Source of the DNA: Actinomadura mexicana
GTDB lineage: Bacteria > Actinomycetota > Actinomycetes > Streptosporangiales > Streptosporangiaceae
Direction: 5' to 3'
Length of the DNA stretch: 64,000 nucleotides
NCBI RefSeq assembly: GCF_900188105.1
Contig: NZ_FZNP01000006.1
Coordinates: 310,001 to 374,000, forward strand
Under the pieces are notes generated by a model that had not been told where the DNA came from, made no database searches, and saw nothing but the letters and a program-made list of their open reading frames with translations. How positions within the stretch are numbered: the first letter of the stretch is position 1; every line of letters begins with the position of its first letter. The position numbers and the translations under genes were made by a program. Below, piece after piece: positions 7,782 to 15,607 of the stretch.

Positions 7782-8989
7782 GCGACGAGCGAACCGCCCG
7801 CGCCACCCTGACCGCGGTCGCGGAACCCGGAGACGCCTTCCTGAACCGGATGATCGACCACTGCGGCCCCGAGAACGCGCTGGAGGCCGTCCGGACCACC
7901 CGGCTCCCCCAGGGCCTGTCAGCCACCCCTCAGGAGGTTCGGCGTCTCGACAACTGGCGGATCCGGCTCATCGCAGCGGAACCCGACCAGGACATGGCCG
8001 TCTGCGCCCGGTTCCGCGGCCGCCTCGTCTGCCCGGGAGAGCCCGAATGGCCGACGACCCTCGACGACCTCGGCGCCGGCCGCCCGTACGCCCTGTGGCT
8101 GCGCGGCCCCGGCGACCTGCGCTACAGCTGCCTGCGTTCGGTCGCCGTCGTCGGTTCCCGCGCCGCGTCCCCCTACGGCCTGCGCGCCGCGGCCGACTTC
8201 GCCTCCGAACTCGCCGACCAGGGCTGGACGGTGATCTCCGGCGGCGCCCTCGGCATCGACGCGGCCGCCCACCGCGGCTCCCTGGCCGCCGACGGCCCGA
8301 CCGTCGCGGTCCTGGCGAACGGCGTGGACGTCCCCTACCCGGCGTCCAACGAGGGGCTCTTCGCCGAGATGGCGCGGCGATCGCTCCTCGTGAGCGAGTC
8401 GCCGCCGGGCACCCACCCGCACCGCCTCCGCTTCCTCGTCCGGAACCGGGTGATCGCGGCCCTCTCCCGGGGCACGGTCATCGTCGAGGCGGAGGCGCGC
8501 AGCGGTGCCCTCAACACCGCCGGCTGGGCGGCCAGACTCGGCCGCGTGGTCATGGCCGTGCCGGGCCCGATCACCTCTCGCTCCTCGATCGGCTGCCACC
8601 GACTCCTGCGCGAGGAGGGCGCCACCCTCGTCACCCGCCCCGAGGAGATCATCGAGGCCGTCGGCCGCATCGGCGCCGACCTGGCCCCGCCGCCGGCCAC
8701 CCCCGTCCTGCCCCGCGACCGCCTGGAACCGGTCACCCGCTCCGTCCTGGAGGCGTTCCCGGCCCGCGGTGCCGCCGGGCCCGCCCAGCTCGCCGTCAAG
8801 GCGGGCGTGGACCTGAACACCGTCAACGCCAAACTCGGCCTGCTCGCCGCAGGCGGCTTCATAGAGCGCACGCCCTCCGGCTGGCGCCTGACGAAGTCCG
8901 GCAGGTCGAACAGCCCACCCGCCGTACGGTCGGCCGACCCTCCGCCCCTCCCCCACGCCGGCAATGACCACCCGCAGGAGCCCCGGTGA
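7778..8989 (+). CDS. dprA: DNA-processing protein DprA
   Basis: This 403-residue protein is DprA, which loads RecA on incoming single-stranded DNA. The Rossmann-like core shows VAVVGSRAASPYGLRAAADFASELADQGW, SGGALGIDAAAHRGSL, VLANGVDVPYPASN, FLVRNRVIAALSRGTVIVEAEARSGALNT and MAVPGPITS. The C-terminus (about 330-390) resembles the winged-helix domain often found on DprA. The ATG at 7778 overlaps the comM stop (ATGA), so translation is coupled. It ends the yraN-comM-dprA operon. Confidence 0.95.
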   Translation: MSDERTARATLTAVAEPGDAFLNRMIDHCGPENALEAVRTTRLPQGLSATPQEVRRLDNWRIRLIAAEPDQDMAVCARFRGRLVCPGEPEWPTTLDDLGAGRPYALWLRGPGDLRYSCLRSVAVVGSRAASPYGLRAAADFASELADQGWTVISGGALGIDAAAHRGSLAADGPTVAVLANGVDVPYPASNEGLFAEMARRSLLVSESPPGTHPHRLRFLVRNRVIAALSRGTVIVEAEARSGALNTAGWAARLGRVVMAVPGPITSRSSIGCHRLLREEGATLVTRPEEIIEAVGRIGADLAPPPATPVLPRDRLEPVTRSVLEAFPARGAAGPAQLAVKAGVDLNTVNAKLGLLAAGGFIERTPSGWRLTKSGRSNSPPAVRSADPPPLPHAGNDHPQEPR

Positions 8990-9427
8990 TCCCTGCAACG
9001 TCACACGCCTGCCCCTCTGGCCCTGGCGCCCAGTCCGGAGACCCGAGCCTGGAAGACGACTCACACGGCCCTCCACCGCCCACACGTCCGCCGACGAGTC
9101 GCACCTGCGTCAACCGCATCCACGCTCACCCAGCTGTCGGCGGCATGCCTGAGGGGGGCCCTGACTTGCGGGTGAAGCCACACCACCGAACGGCACTCCC
9201 AAGGTGAGCCCTCCTCACAGTCGACGGCACGCCGGAAGGCATGAGCTGCGTTCGACCGCAGGTCACCGATCGGGACTCTCGTAAATGAGCCGTTCTCACT
9301 GTCGGTGGCGCGTCTGGGGGCATGGCCTGCGGGCGCGCGGTGGGGCATCGACCAGGTTCGGGTGAGGGCGATCCCTTTCTTGGCTGACACCAGCTCAGCG
9401 GAGGGAGTGGTCTTGCGCGTGGGCGGA
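8990..9427. other. Intergenic region between convergent dprA and the DUF2469 gene
   Basis: This 438-bp gap separates two genes that end toward each other. I see no credible coding frame. Its middle part carries imperfect direct repeats of about 82 bp (separate entry). I did not find a clean terminator hairpin with a T-run. Confidence 0.5.
9134..9330. repeat. Imperfect direct repeats of about 81-84 bp (2.5 units)
   Basis: The motif GTCGRYGGC followed by a GGCATG-type segment recurs at 9136, 9220 and 9301 (spacings 84 and 81 bp). Each full unit then contains an ACCGAACGG/ACCGATCGG-type block and ends in an AGGTGAGCC or AAATGAGCC box. The units have diverged, so this is an old duplication. It lies wholly between convergent genes and does not encode a conserved frame. 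Confidence 0.6.
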
Positions 9428-9742
9428 CTAATCCTCGGCGGGGAGTTCGAAGTCGCTCTTCGCCAACTCCTCGACGTTGACGTCCTTGAACGTGACGACT
9501 CGAACGTTCTTGACGAAGCGGGCCGGACGGTACATGTCCCAGACCCACGCGTCCTGCATGGTGACCTCGAAGAAGACCTCGCCGTTGTCGACGCTGCGCA
9601 CCTGGAGGTCGACCGAGTTCGTGAGGTAGAACCGGCGCTCGGTCTCGACGACGTAGTCGAACAGCCCGAGGACGTCGCGGTACTCGCGATAGAGCTGCAA
9701 CTCCATCTCGGTCTCGTACTTCTCGAGATCCTCCGCGCTCAC
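9428..9742 (-). CDS. DUF2469 family protein
   Basis: This 104-residue acidic protein matches the actinobacterial DUF2469 family, always found next to rnhB. It begins MSAEDLEKYETEMELQLYRE and includes FDYVVETERRFYLTN and EVTMQDAWVWDMYRPARFVKNV. No enzymatic motif is visible and the function is not established. Its start overlaps the rnhB stop by four bases, so it is coupled to rnhB. Confidence 0.92.
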   Translation of the reverse strand: MSAEDLEKYETEMELQLYREYRDVLGLFDYVVETERRFYLTNSVDLQVRSVDNGEVFFEVTMQDAWVWDMYRPARFVKNVRVVTFKDVNVEELAKSDFELPAED

Positions 9743-10464
9743 GCCCGTGCCCCTTCCGTGCGGTCCTCATCGGGGAGCTCCCCCTCGGTCTCCTCCTCCA
9801 GGACCACATCTCCATTGTTACGCAAGGCACGCCCGACGTTGACGTAGGAGAACCGATGCTCAGGACACGGACCGTGCCTCTCCAGCGCCCTGCCGTGCGC
9901 ACGGGTCACATAGCCCTTGTGAACGTCGAAGCCGTACTCGGGATACCGCTCATGGAGGTCCACCATGATCCGGTCCCTGGTGACCTTCGCGATGATGGAC
10001 GCCGCGGCGACGCAGGCCGCGACCTGGTCGCCCTTGATCATCGGGAGGCCGGGGACGTCCAGCCCCGGCACCGGGAACCCGTCGCTGATCACATACGCGG
10101 GACGCCTGTCGAGGGCGGCCAGCGCCCGCCGCATCCCGGTGATGTTGCACCGGTGCAGGCCCAACCGGTCGATGTCATGGCACGGGATGACGATGGCGCT
10201 CCACGCGTGGGCACGCTCGGTGATCTCGGCGTACAGCCGCTCCCGGCGCGCGGGTGTGAGCAACTTGGAATCCATGAGGCCGTCGATCTTCCCTCGTCCG
10301 CCCTGAAGGATCACCGCGCCGACGACCAGCGGCCCCGCACAGGCCCCCCGCCCCGCCTCGTCGACGCCGGCGACGGGGCTGAAACCCGCGTGGCCGAGAG
10401 CCCGCTCGTACGCGAACAGTCCTGCGTCCCGGCGCGGTGTGAAGCGGAGTGGACGACCGTTCAT
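9739..10464 (-). CDS. rnhB: Ribonuclease HII
   Basis: RNase HII cleaves the RNA strand of RNA-DNA hybrids and single embedded ribonucleotides. The catalytic GVDEAGRGACAGPLVVGAV lies near residue 34, with the metal-binding Asp-Glu pair. Further family blocks are DSKLLTPARRERLY and VAACVAAASIIAKVTRDRIM, then YPEYGFDVHKGYVTRAH. I use the ATG at 10464; a TTG at 10488 with an upstream GGGGAG is an alternative. A Glu-rich C-terminal tail overlaps the DUF2469 gene. Confidence 0.95.
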   Translation of the reverse strand: MNGRPLRFTPRRDAGLFAYERALGHAGFSPVAGVDEAGRGACAGPLVVGAVILQGGRGKIDGLMDSKLLTPARRERLYAEITERAHAWSAIVIPCHDIDRLGLHRCNITGMRRALAALDRRPAYVISDGFPVPGLDVPGLPMIKGDQVAACVAAASIIAKVTRDRIMVDLHERYPEYGFDVHKGYVTRAHGRALERHGPCPEHRFSYVNVGRALRNNGDVVLEEETEGELPDEDRTEGARA

Positions 10465-11160
10465 GCTCCGCAGCGTACGTCCCAGCAAGCCCCGGCCGCT
10501 CCCCGAACGCCACGCTTACTGCCGTATGGCGCACCACACCGATAACCGCCCAAGCCAGAAGCAGCCCACAGGTTCTCTCCGACCCCGGCTCCACACCGCC
10601 CCCACGCGGCGAACGTTCGCCCTCGACGAGCCGAGCACCTGCGCCCTCACCGCCGATCGCGAAATCTGGCGGCACGGCCACGGCGGCGACCGCCGCCAGG
10701 CCACCGCACCACCAGCCCTCCACGGCAACAAGCCTCAAGCCTCCGCGCCGCCAGCCCTCGGGCCTCCGCACCGCCAAGCCTCAGGCCTCCGCGCCGCCAG
10801 CCCTCGGGCCTCCGCACCGCCAAGCCTCGGGCTCCCGCACCGCCAGTCCTCGGGCCTGCGCGCCGCCAAGCCTCAGGCCCCCGCACCGCCAGCCCTCGGA
10901 CATCCGCGCCGCCAGCCCTCGGGCCTCCGCACCGCCGAGCCTCAGGCTTCAGGACCTCCGCGCCGGAAGGGCTCAGGTGTACGAGGGGACGCCGTACGGG
11001 GGGCCGGGCTCGCCGGGCTGCGCGCCGCCCTGGACCGCGACGGGTCTCCGTGCTGGCAGGCCTTGGGCTCTGGTCAGGTTGCTGGCAGGGCGGTCAGGCG
11101 TGCGGCTTCTGAACACGGAACGGGCAGGGCCGCTTCACCGGGTTCGGTCGGTGCGTGGGG
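10465..11160. other. Long intergenic region between lepB and rnhB
   Basis: These 696 bp lie downstream of lepB and upstream of rnhB (both minus). Frames here are open on both strands only because the sequence is a GC-rich repeat; their translations are Pro/Ala/Arg/Ser-rich and unlike any family I know. A 23-bp tandem array fills 10731-10964 (separate entry). The rnhB promoter is expected between 10465 and 10700, but I could not fix it. Confidence 0.5.
10731..10964. repeat. Tandem array of about ten 22-24-bp units
   Basis: The unit is approximately AGCCTCAGGCCTCCGCGCC plus GCC(A), alternating with a variant AGCCCTCGGGCCTCCGCACC plus GCC(A). I count nine clear units from 10731 and a degenerate tenth ending near 10964. 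Variants alternate, suggesting the array grew by duplication of a two-unit block. The array lies about 270 bp upstream of rnhB. No spacers separate the units, so it is not CRISPR. Confidence 0.75.
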
Positions 11161-12069
11161 TCAGGGTCTGTAGAGGTGGCGGCGTCTGAGGTAGGCGAGA
11201 GGCAGGGTGCAGAGGATGCCCAGGGCGTAGGGGGCGGCGGGGAGGGCGGCTGCGCCGGACTTCTCCAGGGCGGGCTGTTTGTAGGTGGCCGGGATCGGCA
11301 GAGTGCCGAGGCGGTCCAGAGGCCAGACGATGACGAAGGCGCGGCCGATGACGCGATCGATCGGGATGGTGCCGCCGCCGGGGTCGCCGCGGTGGGAGCG
11401 GGAGTCGTAGGACAGTTCGCGGTGGTCGCCCATCACCCAGAGCTGACCCGGCTTCACCGTGACGTCGAAGGGGTCGTTGGAGGGCTTGTTCTGCTCATGG
11501 GTGATCGGGTCGGTGAAGATGTAGGACTTCTCGTCCAGGGGGACCCCGTTGACGGTGACGCGGCCCTGGGCGTCGCAGCACTTGACGTGGTCGCCGGGGA
11601 TGCCGATGACGCGCTTGATGTAGTCCTTCTCGTTGGGCGCGACGCCGAAGGCGGTGCCGACGGCGCGCAGGGCCTTGGAGACGGGATTGCTGGGCTCTTC
11701 GACCTGGACCTCGGGGTCCCAGGAGTCGAGGCCGTTGAAGACGATGACGTCACCGCGGGCGATGTCGCGGGTGTGGTACACGATCTTGTTGACCAGGACG
11801 CGGTCGCCGACCTGGAGGGTGTTCTCCATGGAGCCGGACGGGATGTAGAACGCCTGGACCGCGAACGCCTTGATGACAAGGGCCAGCACGACGGCGACCA
11901 CGATGAGGACGGGAAGCTCTTTCCAGAAGGAGCCCTGCTTCTTCTTGCGCTTGCCGTCTTCTTCGGAGTCGTCGGCGGTCTCATCGGCCGAGTCCACGGG
12001 CTCCTTCTCTTCGGGCACCGCGCCCTCGGCTTCGGATCGCACGTCTCTCCGATCGTCCTCGTCAGTCAT
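11161..12069 (-). CDS. lepB: Signal peptidase I
   Basis: This 302-residue protein cleaves signal peptides of exported proteins. Residues 1-50 are a charged cytoplasmic tail, 51-72 a single membrane anchor. The catalytic Ser80 sits in YIPSGSMENTL, and the general base Lys152 in DYIKRVIGIPGD. The D-domain includes VMGDHRELSYDSRSH, and a second hydrophobic segment lies near the C-terminus (about 275-293). It lies downstream of rplS; Streptomyces carries several lep genes at this place, here I see one. The start is ATG at 12069. Confidence 0.95.
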   Translation of the reverse strand: MTDEDDRRDVRSEAEGAVPEEKEPVDSADETADDSEEDGKRKKKQGSFWKELPVLIVVAVVLALVIKAFAVQAFYIPSGSMENTLQVGDRVLVNKIVYHTRDIARGDVIVFNGLDSWDPEVQVEEPSNPVSKALRAVGTAFGVAPNEKDYIKRVIGIPGDHVKCCDAQGRVTVNGVPLDEKSYIFTDPITHEQNKPSNDPFDVTVKPGQLWVMGDHRELSYDSRSHRGDPGGGTIPIDRVIGRAFVIVWPLDRLGTLPIPATYKQPALEKSGAAALPAAPYALGILCTLPLAYLRRRHLYRP

Positions 12070-12164
12070 CAGAGCGAAAGCCTAGCGGCGCGGTGCCCAT
12101 GGGACGCCGCGCGTGGGCGTGTCGCCGACGACCAAGCCGATCATCTCCGTCCAGAACCGGCAAC

Positions 12165-12194
12165 GCCCCGGGGACCGTCGCGGGTTCCCGGGGC
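12165..12194 (-). terminator. Strong hairpin downstream of rplS
   Basis: The sequence from GCCCCGGGGACC (12165-12176) pairs with GGTTCCCGGGGC (12183-12194), a near-perfect 12-bp GC-rich stem with one G-T pair and a six-base loop. It lies 16 bp past the rplS stop and upstream of lepB. There is no long T-run, as is common in actinobacteria. It should end the rpsP-to-rplS transcript. Confidence 0.75.
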
Positions 12195-12210
12195 ATCGTG
12201 GTCCATCGGC

Positions 12211-12561
12211 TCAGTGGTCGCGCTTCTCCTTGATGCGCGCGGCCTTGCCGCGCAGGTTGCGCAGGTAGTAGAGCTTGGCGCGGCGGACGTCGCCGCGGGT
12301 GACGACCTCGATCTTGTCGATGGAGGGGCTGTTGATCGGGAACGTCCGCTCGACGCCGACGCTGTAGGAGACCTTCCGGACGGTGAAGGTCTCGCGGGCG
12401 CCGCCGCCCTGCCGCCGGATCACCACGCCCTGGAAGACCTGGATACGGCTCCGGTTGCCCTCGGTGACGCGCACGTGCACCTTCAGCGTGTCGCCCGGAC
12501 GGAAGTCCGGGACGTCGGCGCGCATCGCGGCCTTCTCGATCTCCTGGATCAGGGTGTGCAT
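12211..12561 (-). CDS. rplS: 50S ribosomal protein L19
   Basis: This 116-residue protein has the usual L19 length and begins MHTLIQEIEKAAMRADVPDFRPGDT. The core shows VHVRVTEGNRSRIQVFQGVVIRRQGGG and the C-terminal signature KLYYLRNLRGKAARIKEKR. L19 lies at the 30S/50S interface. I chose the ATG at 12561 because L19 proteins start at this motif. It follows trmD, completing the rpsP-khpA-rimM-trmD-rplS operon. Confidence 0.97.
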   Translation of the reverse strand: MHTLIQEIEKAAMRADVPDFRPGDTLKVHVRVTEGNRSRIQVFQGVVIRRQGGGARETFTVRKVSYSVGVERTFPINSPSIDKIEVVTRGDVRRAKLYYLRNLRGKAARIKEKRDH

Positions 12562-12679
12562 CGCAGCGTTTCCTCGTGGTCGAACGCGGGCGTCGAGAGG
12601 CCCCGGTGGGTCCTTCGTGGGGGCGTCGCGCCGCGGAAAGTGGTATTCGGGTGCCGTGCGGTCAAGACACACGGACGCC

Positions 12680-13915
12680 TCAGTCTGCCATACCTTCGCC
12701 GTCAACCGGAAAACCGGCCTCGCGCAGCACGGCGCGGTCGTGCTTGTCGAGGGCCTCCGGCGCGAGGCGGGAGAGCAGTTCGGGGCGGTGCCGGGCCGTC
12801 CGGCGCAGCGCCTCGTCGCGCCGCCAGCGGGCGATCGCGCCGTGGTGCCCCGAAAGAAGAATGTCCGGAACAGGCCGCTCGCGCCAGACGGGAGGCTTGG
12901 TGTAGACGGGGCCTTCCAGGAGCGATTCCATCGCGCCGGGGGCGAAGGAGTCGTCGGCGACGGAGTCGGCGTTGCCGAGGACGCCGGGCAGGAGGCGGCC
13001 GATCGCCTCCACCATGACGAGGACGGCGACCTCCCCGCCGGCGAGGACGAAGTCGCCGAGGCTGACCTCGTCCACCGGCATCCGGGTCCGGGCCTCCTCG
13101 GCGACGCGGGAGTCGATGCCCTCGTAGCGCCCGCAGGCGAAGATCAGCCACGGCTCCGCCGCGTACCGCACCGCGTCCGCCTGCGTGAACGGCCGCCCGC
13201 TCGGTGTCGGAATGACCAGCCGCGGCACCGTCCCGGGGGCCGCCCCAGTGGCGGATGCCTCTCCGCCGGGCGCTGCGGCCTCCGGATCACGGGCGGATTC
13301 CGGTCCGGGCGCGGCGGGCTCGCCCACCCCGGCGGCGCCGAGCGAACCCGTCTCCGACTTCGCGGACGAGGCCGTCCCGGACACCCCAGATGTACCCAAC
13401 CTGGACGCGCCAGGTCCCTTTGCGCCTGGTGGGACCGGTCTGGACGCGCCGGACGGCGTCCCGAATGCGCCAGGGGGGGCCGGCTCGGAAGCGCTCAGCC
13501 GGTCGGCTGCCAGTCGGTCGGACGGTTCTCCCCTACCGGGCGAACCAGCGTCCGAGGCACCACCGGAACGTGTCGCGCCGGAGGCGTCTCCGGACGAGGC
13601 CAGGGACGACGTCTCGCCGGGTACGGGCGGGGTGGAAGGGCCGCCGCCCGGCGGGGACGGGCTCGTCCCGGGCAAGGTGCCCGGGAAGGGGGGCACCAGG
13701 GTGTCGAGCACCTCGCCCCAGGGGTCGGGTTTCATGACCATGCCGGGGCCGCCGCCGTAGGGGGTGTCGTCGACGGTGCGGTGCCGGTCGTGGGTCCATT
13801 CGCGCAGGTCATGGACGCGGACGTCCAGCAGTCCGGCGCGCCGGGCCTTGCCCAGGAGGGAGATGTCCAGCGGGGCGAAGTACTCGGGGAAGATCGTGAC
13901 TATGTCGAGTCTCAT
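12680..13915 (-). CDS. trmD: tRNA (guanine-N1)-methyltransferase with a large disordered insertion
   Basis: TrmD methylates G37 of tRNAs reading CNN codons and prevents frameshifting. The N-terminal part (MRLDIVTIFPEYF, THDRHRTVDDTPYGGGPGMVMKPDPW, residues 1-73) and the C-terminal part (PRLVIPTPSGRPFTQ onward, residues 231-411, with FACGRYEGID, SLGDFVLAGGE and LLPGVLGN) are canonical SPOUT-fold sequence. Between them, residues about 74-229 (13229-13696) are Ser/Gly/Pro/Ala/Thr-rich low complexity; typical TrmD has only about 20 residues there. The frame stays open throughout. It overlaps rimM by ATGA. Confidence 0.95.
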   Translation of the reverse strand: MRLDIVTIFPEYFAPLDISLLGKARRAGLLDVRVHDLREWTHDRHRTVDDTPYGGGPGMVMKPDPWGEVLDTLVPPFPGTLPGTSPSPPGGGPSTPPVPGETSSLASSGDASGATRSGGASDAGSPGRGEPSDRLAADRLSASEPAPPGAFGTPSGASRPVPPGAKGPGASRLGTSGVSGTASSAKSETGSLGAAGVGEPAAPGPESARDPEAAAPGGEASATGAAPGTVPRLVIPTPSGRPFTQADAVRYAAEPWLIFACGRYEGIDSRVAEEARTRMPVDEVSLGDFVLAGGEVAVLVMVEAIGRLLPGVLGNADSVADDSFAPGAMESLLEGPVYTKPPVWRERPVPDILLSGHHGAIARWRRDEALRRTARHRPELLSRLAPEALDKHDRAVLREAGFPVDGEGMAD

Positions 13916-14424
13916 GATTCGTCGAGCAGACCGGGGGGCGGATCGATGACGAGCCGCCCCCCGGGAACGTCCACCTCGGGGACGAGCGCGGCCACGAAGG
14001 GGACCAGCTTCTCGCCCCCCGCCCCGCGCACGACCAGGAGATCCTGGCCGTGGTGCAGGACGTCCGCGACCCGGCCGACCTCGGTCCCGTCCGTGGTGAC
14101 CACGGCGAGTCCGAGCAGTTCCTGGTCGTGGAAGTCGTCCGGGTCGGCGGACGGGGGGATGTCACCGGGATCGACGAGGAGCCACGTGCCGCGCAGTTCC
14201 TCCGCGGCGTCGCGGTCGCCGATCCCGGCGAAGCGCACGAGCAGGCGTCCCGAATGCCAGCGTTTCCGCTCGATGGTGAGCGGACCGGCGGTGACGGGGT
14301 CGGTGGCGATCGCCGTGCCCGGGACGAACCGGGACTCCGGATCGTCCGTGCGGACGTCGACGGAGACCTCACCGCGAATCCCGTGCGGCCGTCCGATCCG
14401 TCCCACCACGAGCGGTTCGCTCAT
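13912..14424 (-). CDS. rimM: 16S rRNA processing / 30S maturation factor RimM
   Basis: This 170-residue protein begins with the RimM N-terminal domain (VVGRIGRPHGIRGEVSVDVRTDDPESRF) and ends with the PRC barrel (residues about 95-165), including LLVVRGAGGEKLVPFVAALVPEVDVPGGRLVIDPPPGLL. RimM binds S19 in the head of the 30S subunit during assembly. It lies 11 bp after the KH-domain gene and overlaps trmD, so the cluster is translationally coupled. Confidence 0.96.
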   Translation of the reverse strand: MSEPLVVGRIGRPHGIRGEVSVDVRTDDPESRFVPGTAIATDPVTAGPLTIERKRWHSGRLLVRFAGIGDRDAAEELRGTWLLVDPGDIPPSADPDDFHDQELLGLAVVTTDGTEVGRVADVLHHGQDLLVVRGAGGEKLVPFVAALVPEVDVPGGRLVIDPPPGLLDES

Positions 14425-14435
14425 CGGGACGCCAC

Positions 14436-14678
14436 TCAGCGGACCTCGTTGACGTCGAGTAGGTCGACACGCACGTAACGGCCTCCGGAGAGGGCGCTGA
14501 TCACCGTGCGCAGGGCCTTGGCGGTGCGACCGCTCCGGCCGATGACCTTCCCGAGGTCCTCGGGGTGCACACGCACCTCCAGGACCCGGCCGCCCCTGAT
14601 CCGACGGGCGCGAACCCGGACGTCGTCCGGGTTCTCGACGATCCCGCGGACCAGGTGCTCGAGCGCTTCTTCGAGCAC
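14436..14678 (-). CDS. khpA: KH-domain RNA-binding protein KhpA
   Basis: This 80-residue protein is one KH domain. It begins with VLEEALEHLVRGIVENPDDV and contains the KH loop HPEDLGKVIGRSGRTAKALRTVI, with GKVIGRSG matching the GxxG motif. KhpA binds structured and small RNAs, and in Gram-positives it pairs with KhpB. The GTG start at 14678 is one base after the rpsP stop. The position between rpsP and rimM is the norm in actinobacteria. Confidence 0.93.
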   Translation of the reverse strand: MLEEALEHLVRGIVENPDDVRVRARRIRGGRVLEVRVHPEDLGKVIGRSGRTAKALRTVISALSGGRYVRVDLLDVNEVR

Positions 14679-14679
14679 G

Positions 14680-15129
14680 TCAGCCCTCGCTCTTGGCTTC
14701 GTCGGTCTCGGCGGCCTTCGCCTCGGTCTTCTTCGGCTCGGCCTTCTTCTTGCCGCGGCTCGCGGTGCCGGCGGCCTCGTCGTCGCCCAGCGACTCCTTG
14801 ACGGCGGCCTCGAACGCGGCCTTCTTGTCGGCCTTGGGCTCGGCGACCCTGAGGGTGCCCTCGGCACCCGGCTCGCCCTTGAACTTCTGCCAGTCGCCGG
14901 TGATCTTCAGCAGGTTGAGCACGGGCTCGGTCGGCTGCGCGCCGACACCCAGCCAGTACTGCGCCCGCTCAGAGTCGATCTTGATGAGCGAGGGCTCCTG
15001 CTTGGGCTGGTAGAGCCCGATCTCCTCGATGGCCCGCCCGTCCCGCTTGGTGCGGGCATCGGCGACGACGATCCGGTACTGCGGGTTCCGGATCTTCCCC
15101 AGACGCTTGAGCTTGATCTTGACTGCCAC
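14680..15129 (-). CDS. rpsP: 30S ribosomal protein S16 with charged C-terminal extension
   Basis: S16 stabilises the 5' domain of 16S rRNA. The start (GTG at 15129) gives the canonical AVKIKLKRLGKIRNPQYRIV. Residues 1-90 are the S16 core (ARTKRDGRAIEEIGLYQPKQEP, YWLGVGAQPTEPVLNLL). Residues about 100-149 are a Lys/Glu/Ala-rich tail, a common addition in actinobacteria. It is the first gene of the operon that ends with rplS. Confidence 0.97.
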   Translation of the reverse strand: MAVKIKLKRLGKIRNPQYRIVVADARTKRDGRAIEEIGLYQPKQEPSLIKIDSERAQYWLGVGAQPTEPVLNLLKITGDWQKFKGEPGAEGTLRVAEPKADKKAAFEAAVKESLGDDEAAGTASRGKKKAEPKKTEAKAAETDEAKSEG

Positions 15130-15607
15130 GGGTGTGGTGTACTCCAACTTCATCACTGGATGGGCGGGCCCGCGCCAGGTGGGGAACACCGGCTCGCGGC
15201 CGCCCGATGGACTCCGGTCGCGCAGGACGAGAGAGGGCGCCTCGCGATTCCGGGTTTCCAGCCTGTCATTGTGCCAGACGTTCGCCGCGAAAGCGCAATC
15301 GCGCCACCCGGGTGTCGCCCCTCCGCCTTAACGCCCAGCCCCCCGCGAGCCGCACGCCTCCGCAACACACGACCCCAGCTATGCGCGAACCGTGTTGTCA
15401 GGGCGGTCGGCGCAGGTCCGGGACGCACGTCCCCGGACGCGGACCCTTCCGGCCGGGGCGTTGCGCGCGAGCTGCGGACCAGGGGAACGGCGGGTCGTGA
15501 CGAGTCGCGCAGGGGCCGGGCTGTCGGCAGATACGTCCCCGCCGCGCGACCCGAGTCGTGCACGGGCCGCACGGTCGGGGGTGTGCGATATGCGTCAGCT
15601 GGGCGGG
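15130..15607. other. Promoter region upstream of rpsP, downstream of ffh
   Basis: This 478-bp gap separates ffh from rpsP, both minus. Reading minus, a CACAAT hexamer near 15266-15271 with TTGCGC about 19 bp upstream could be the rpsP operon promoter, about 135 bp ahead of the start codon; this is weak evidence. The rest is GC-rich with no credible ORF. I see no distinct terminator. Confidence 0.4.

Noticed and set aside
10731..10964. CRISPR array
   Set aside because: Units abut with no spacers and no cas genes are near.
10439..11189. Pro/Ala/Gln-rich frames over the 23-bp array
   Set aside because: Open in multiple frames because the unit lacks stops; repeat composition explains the protein repeats.
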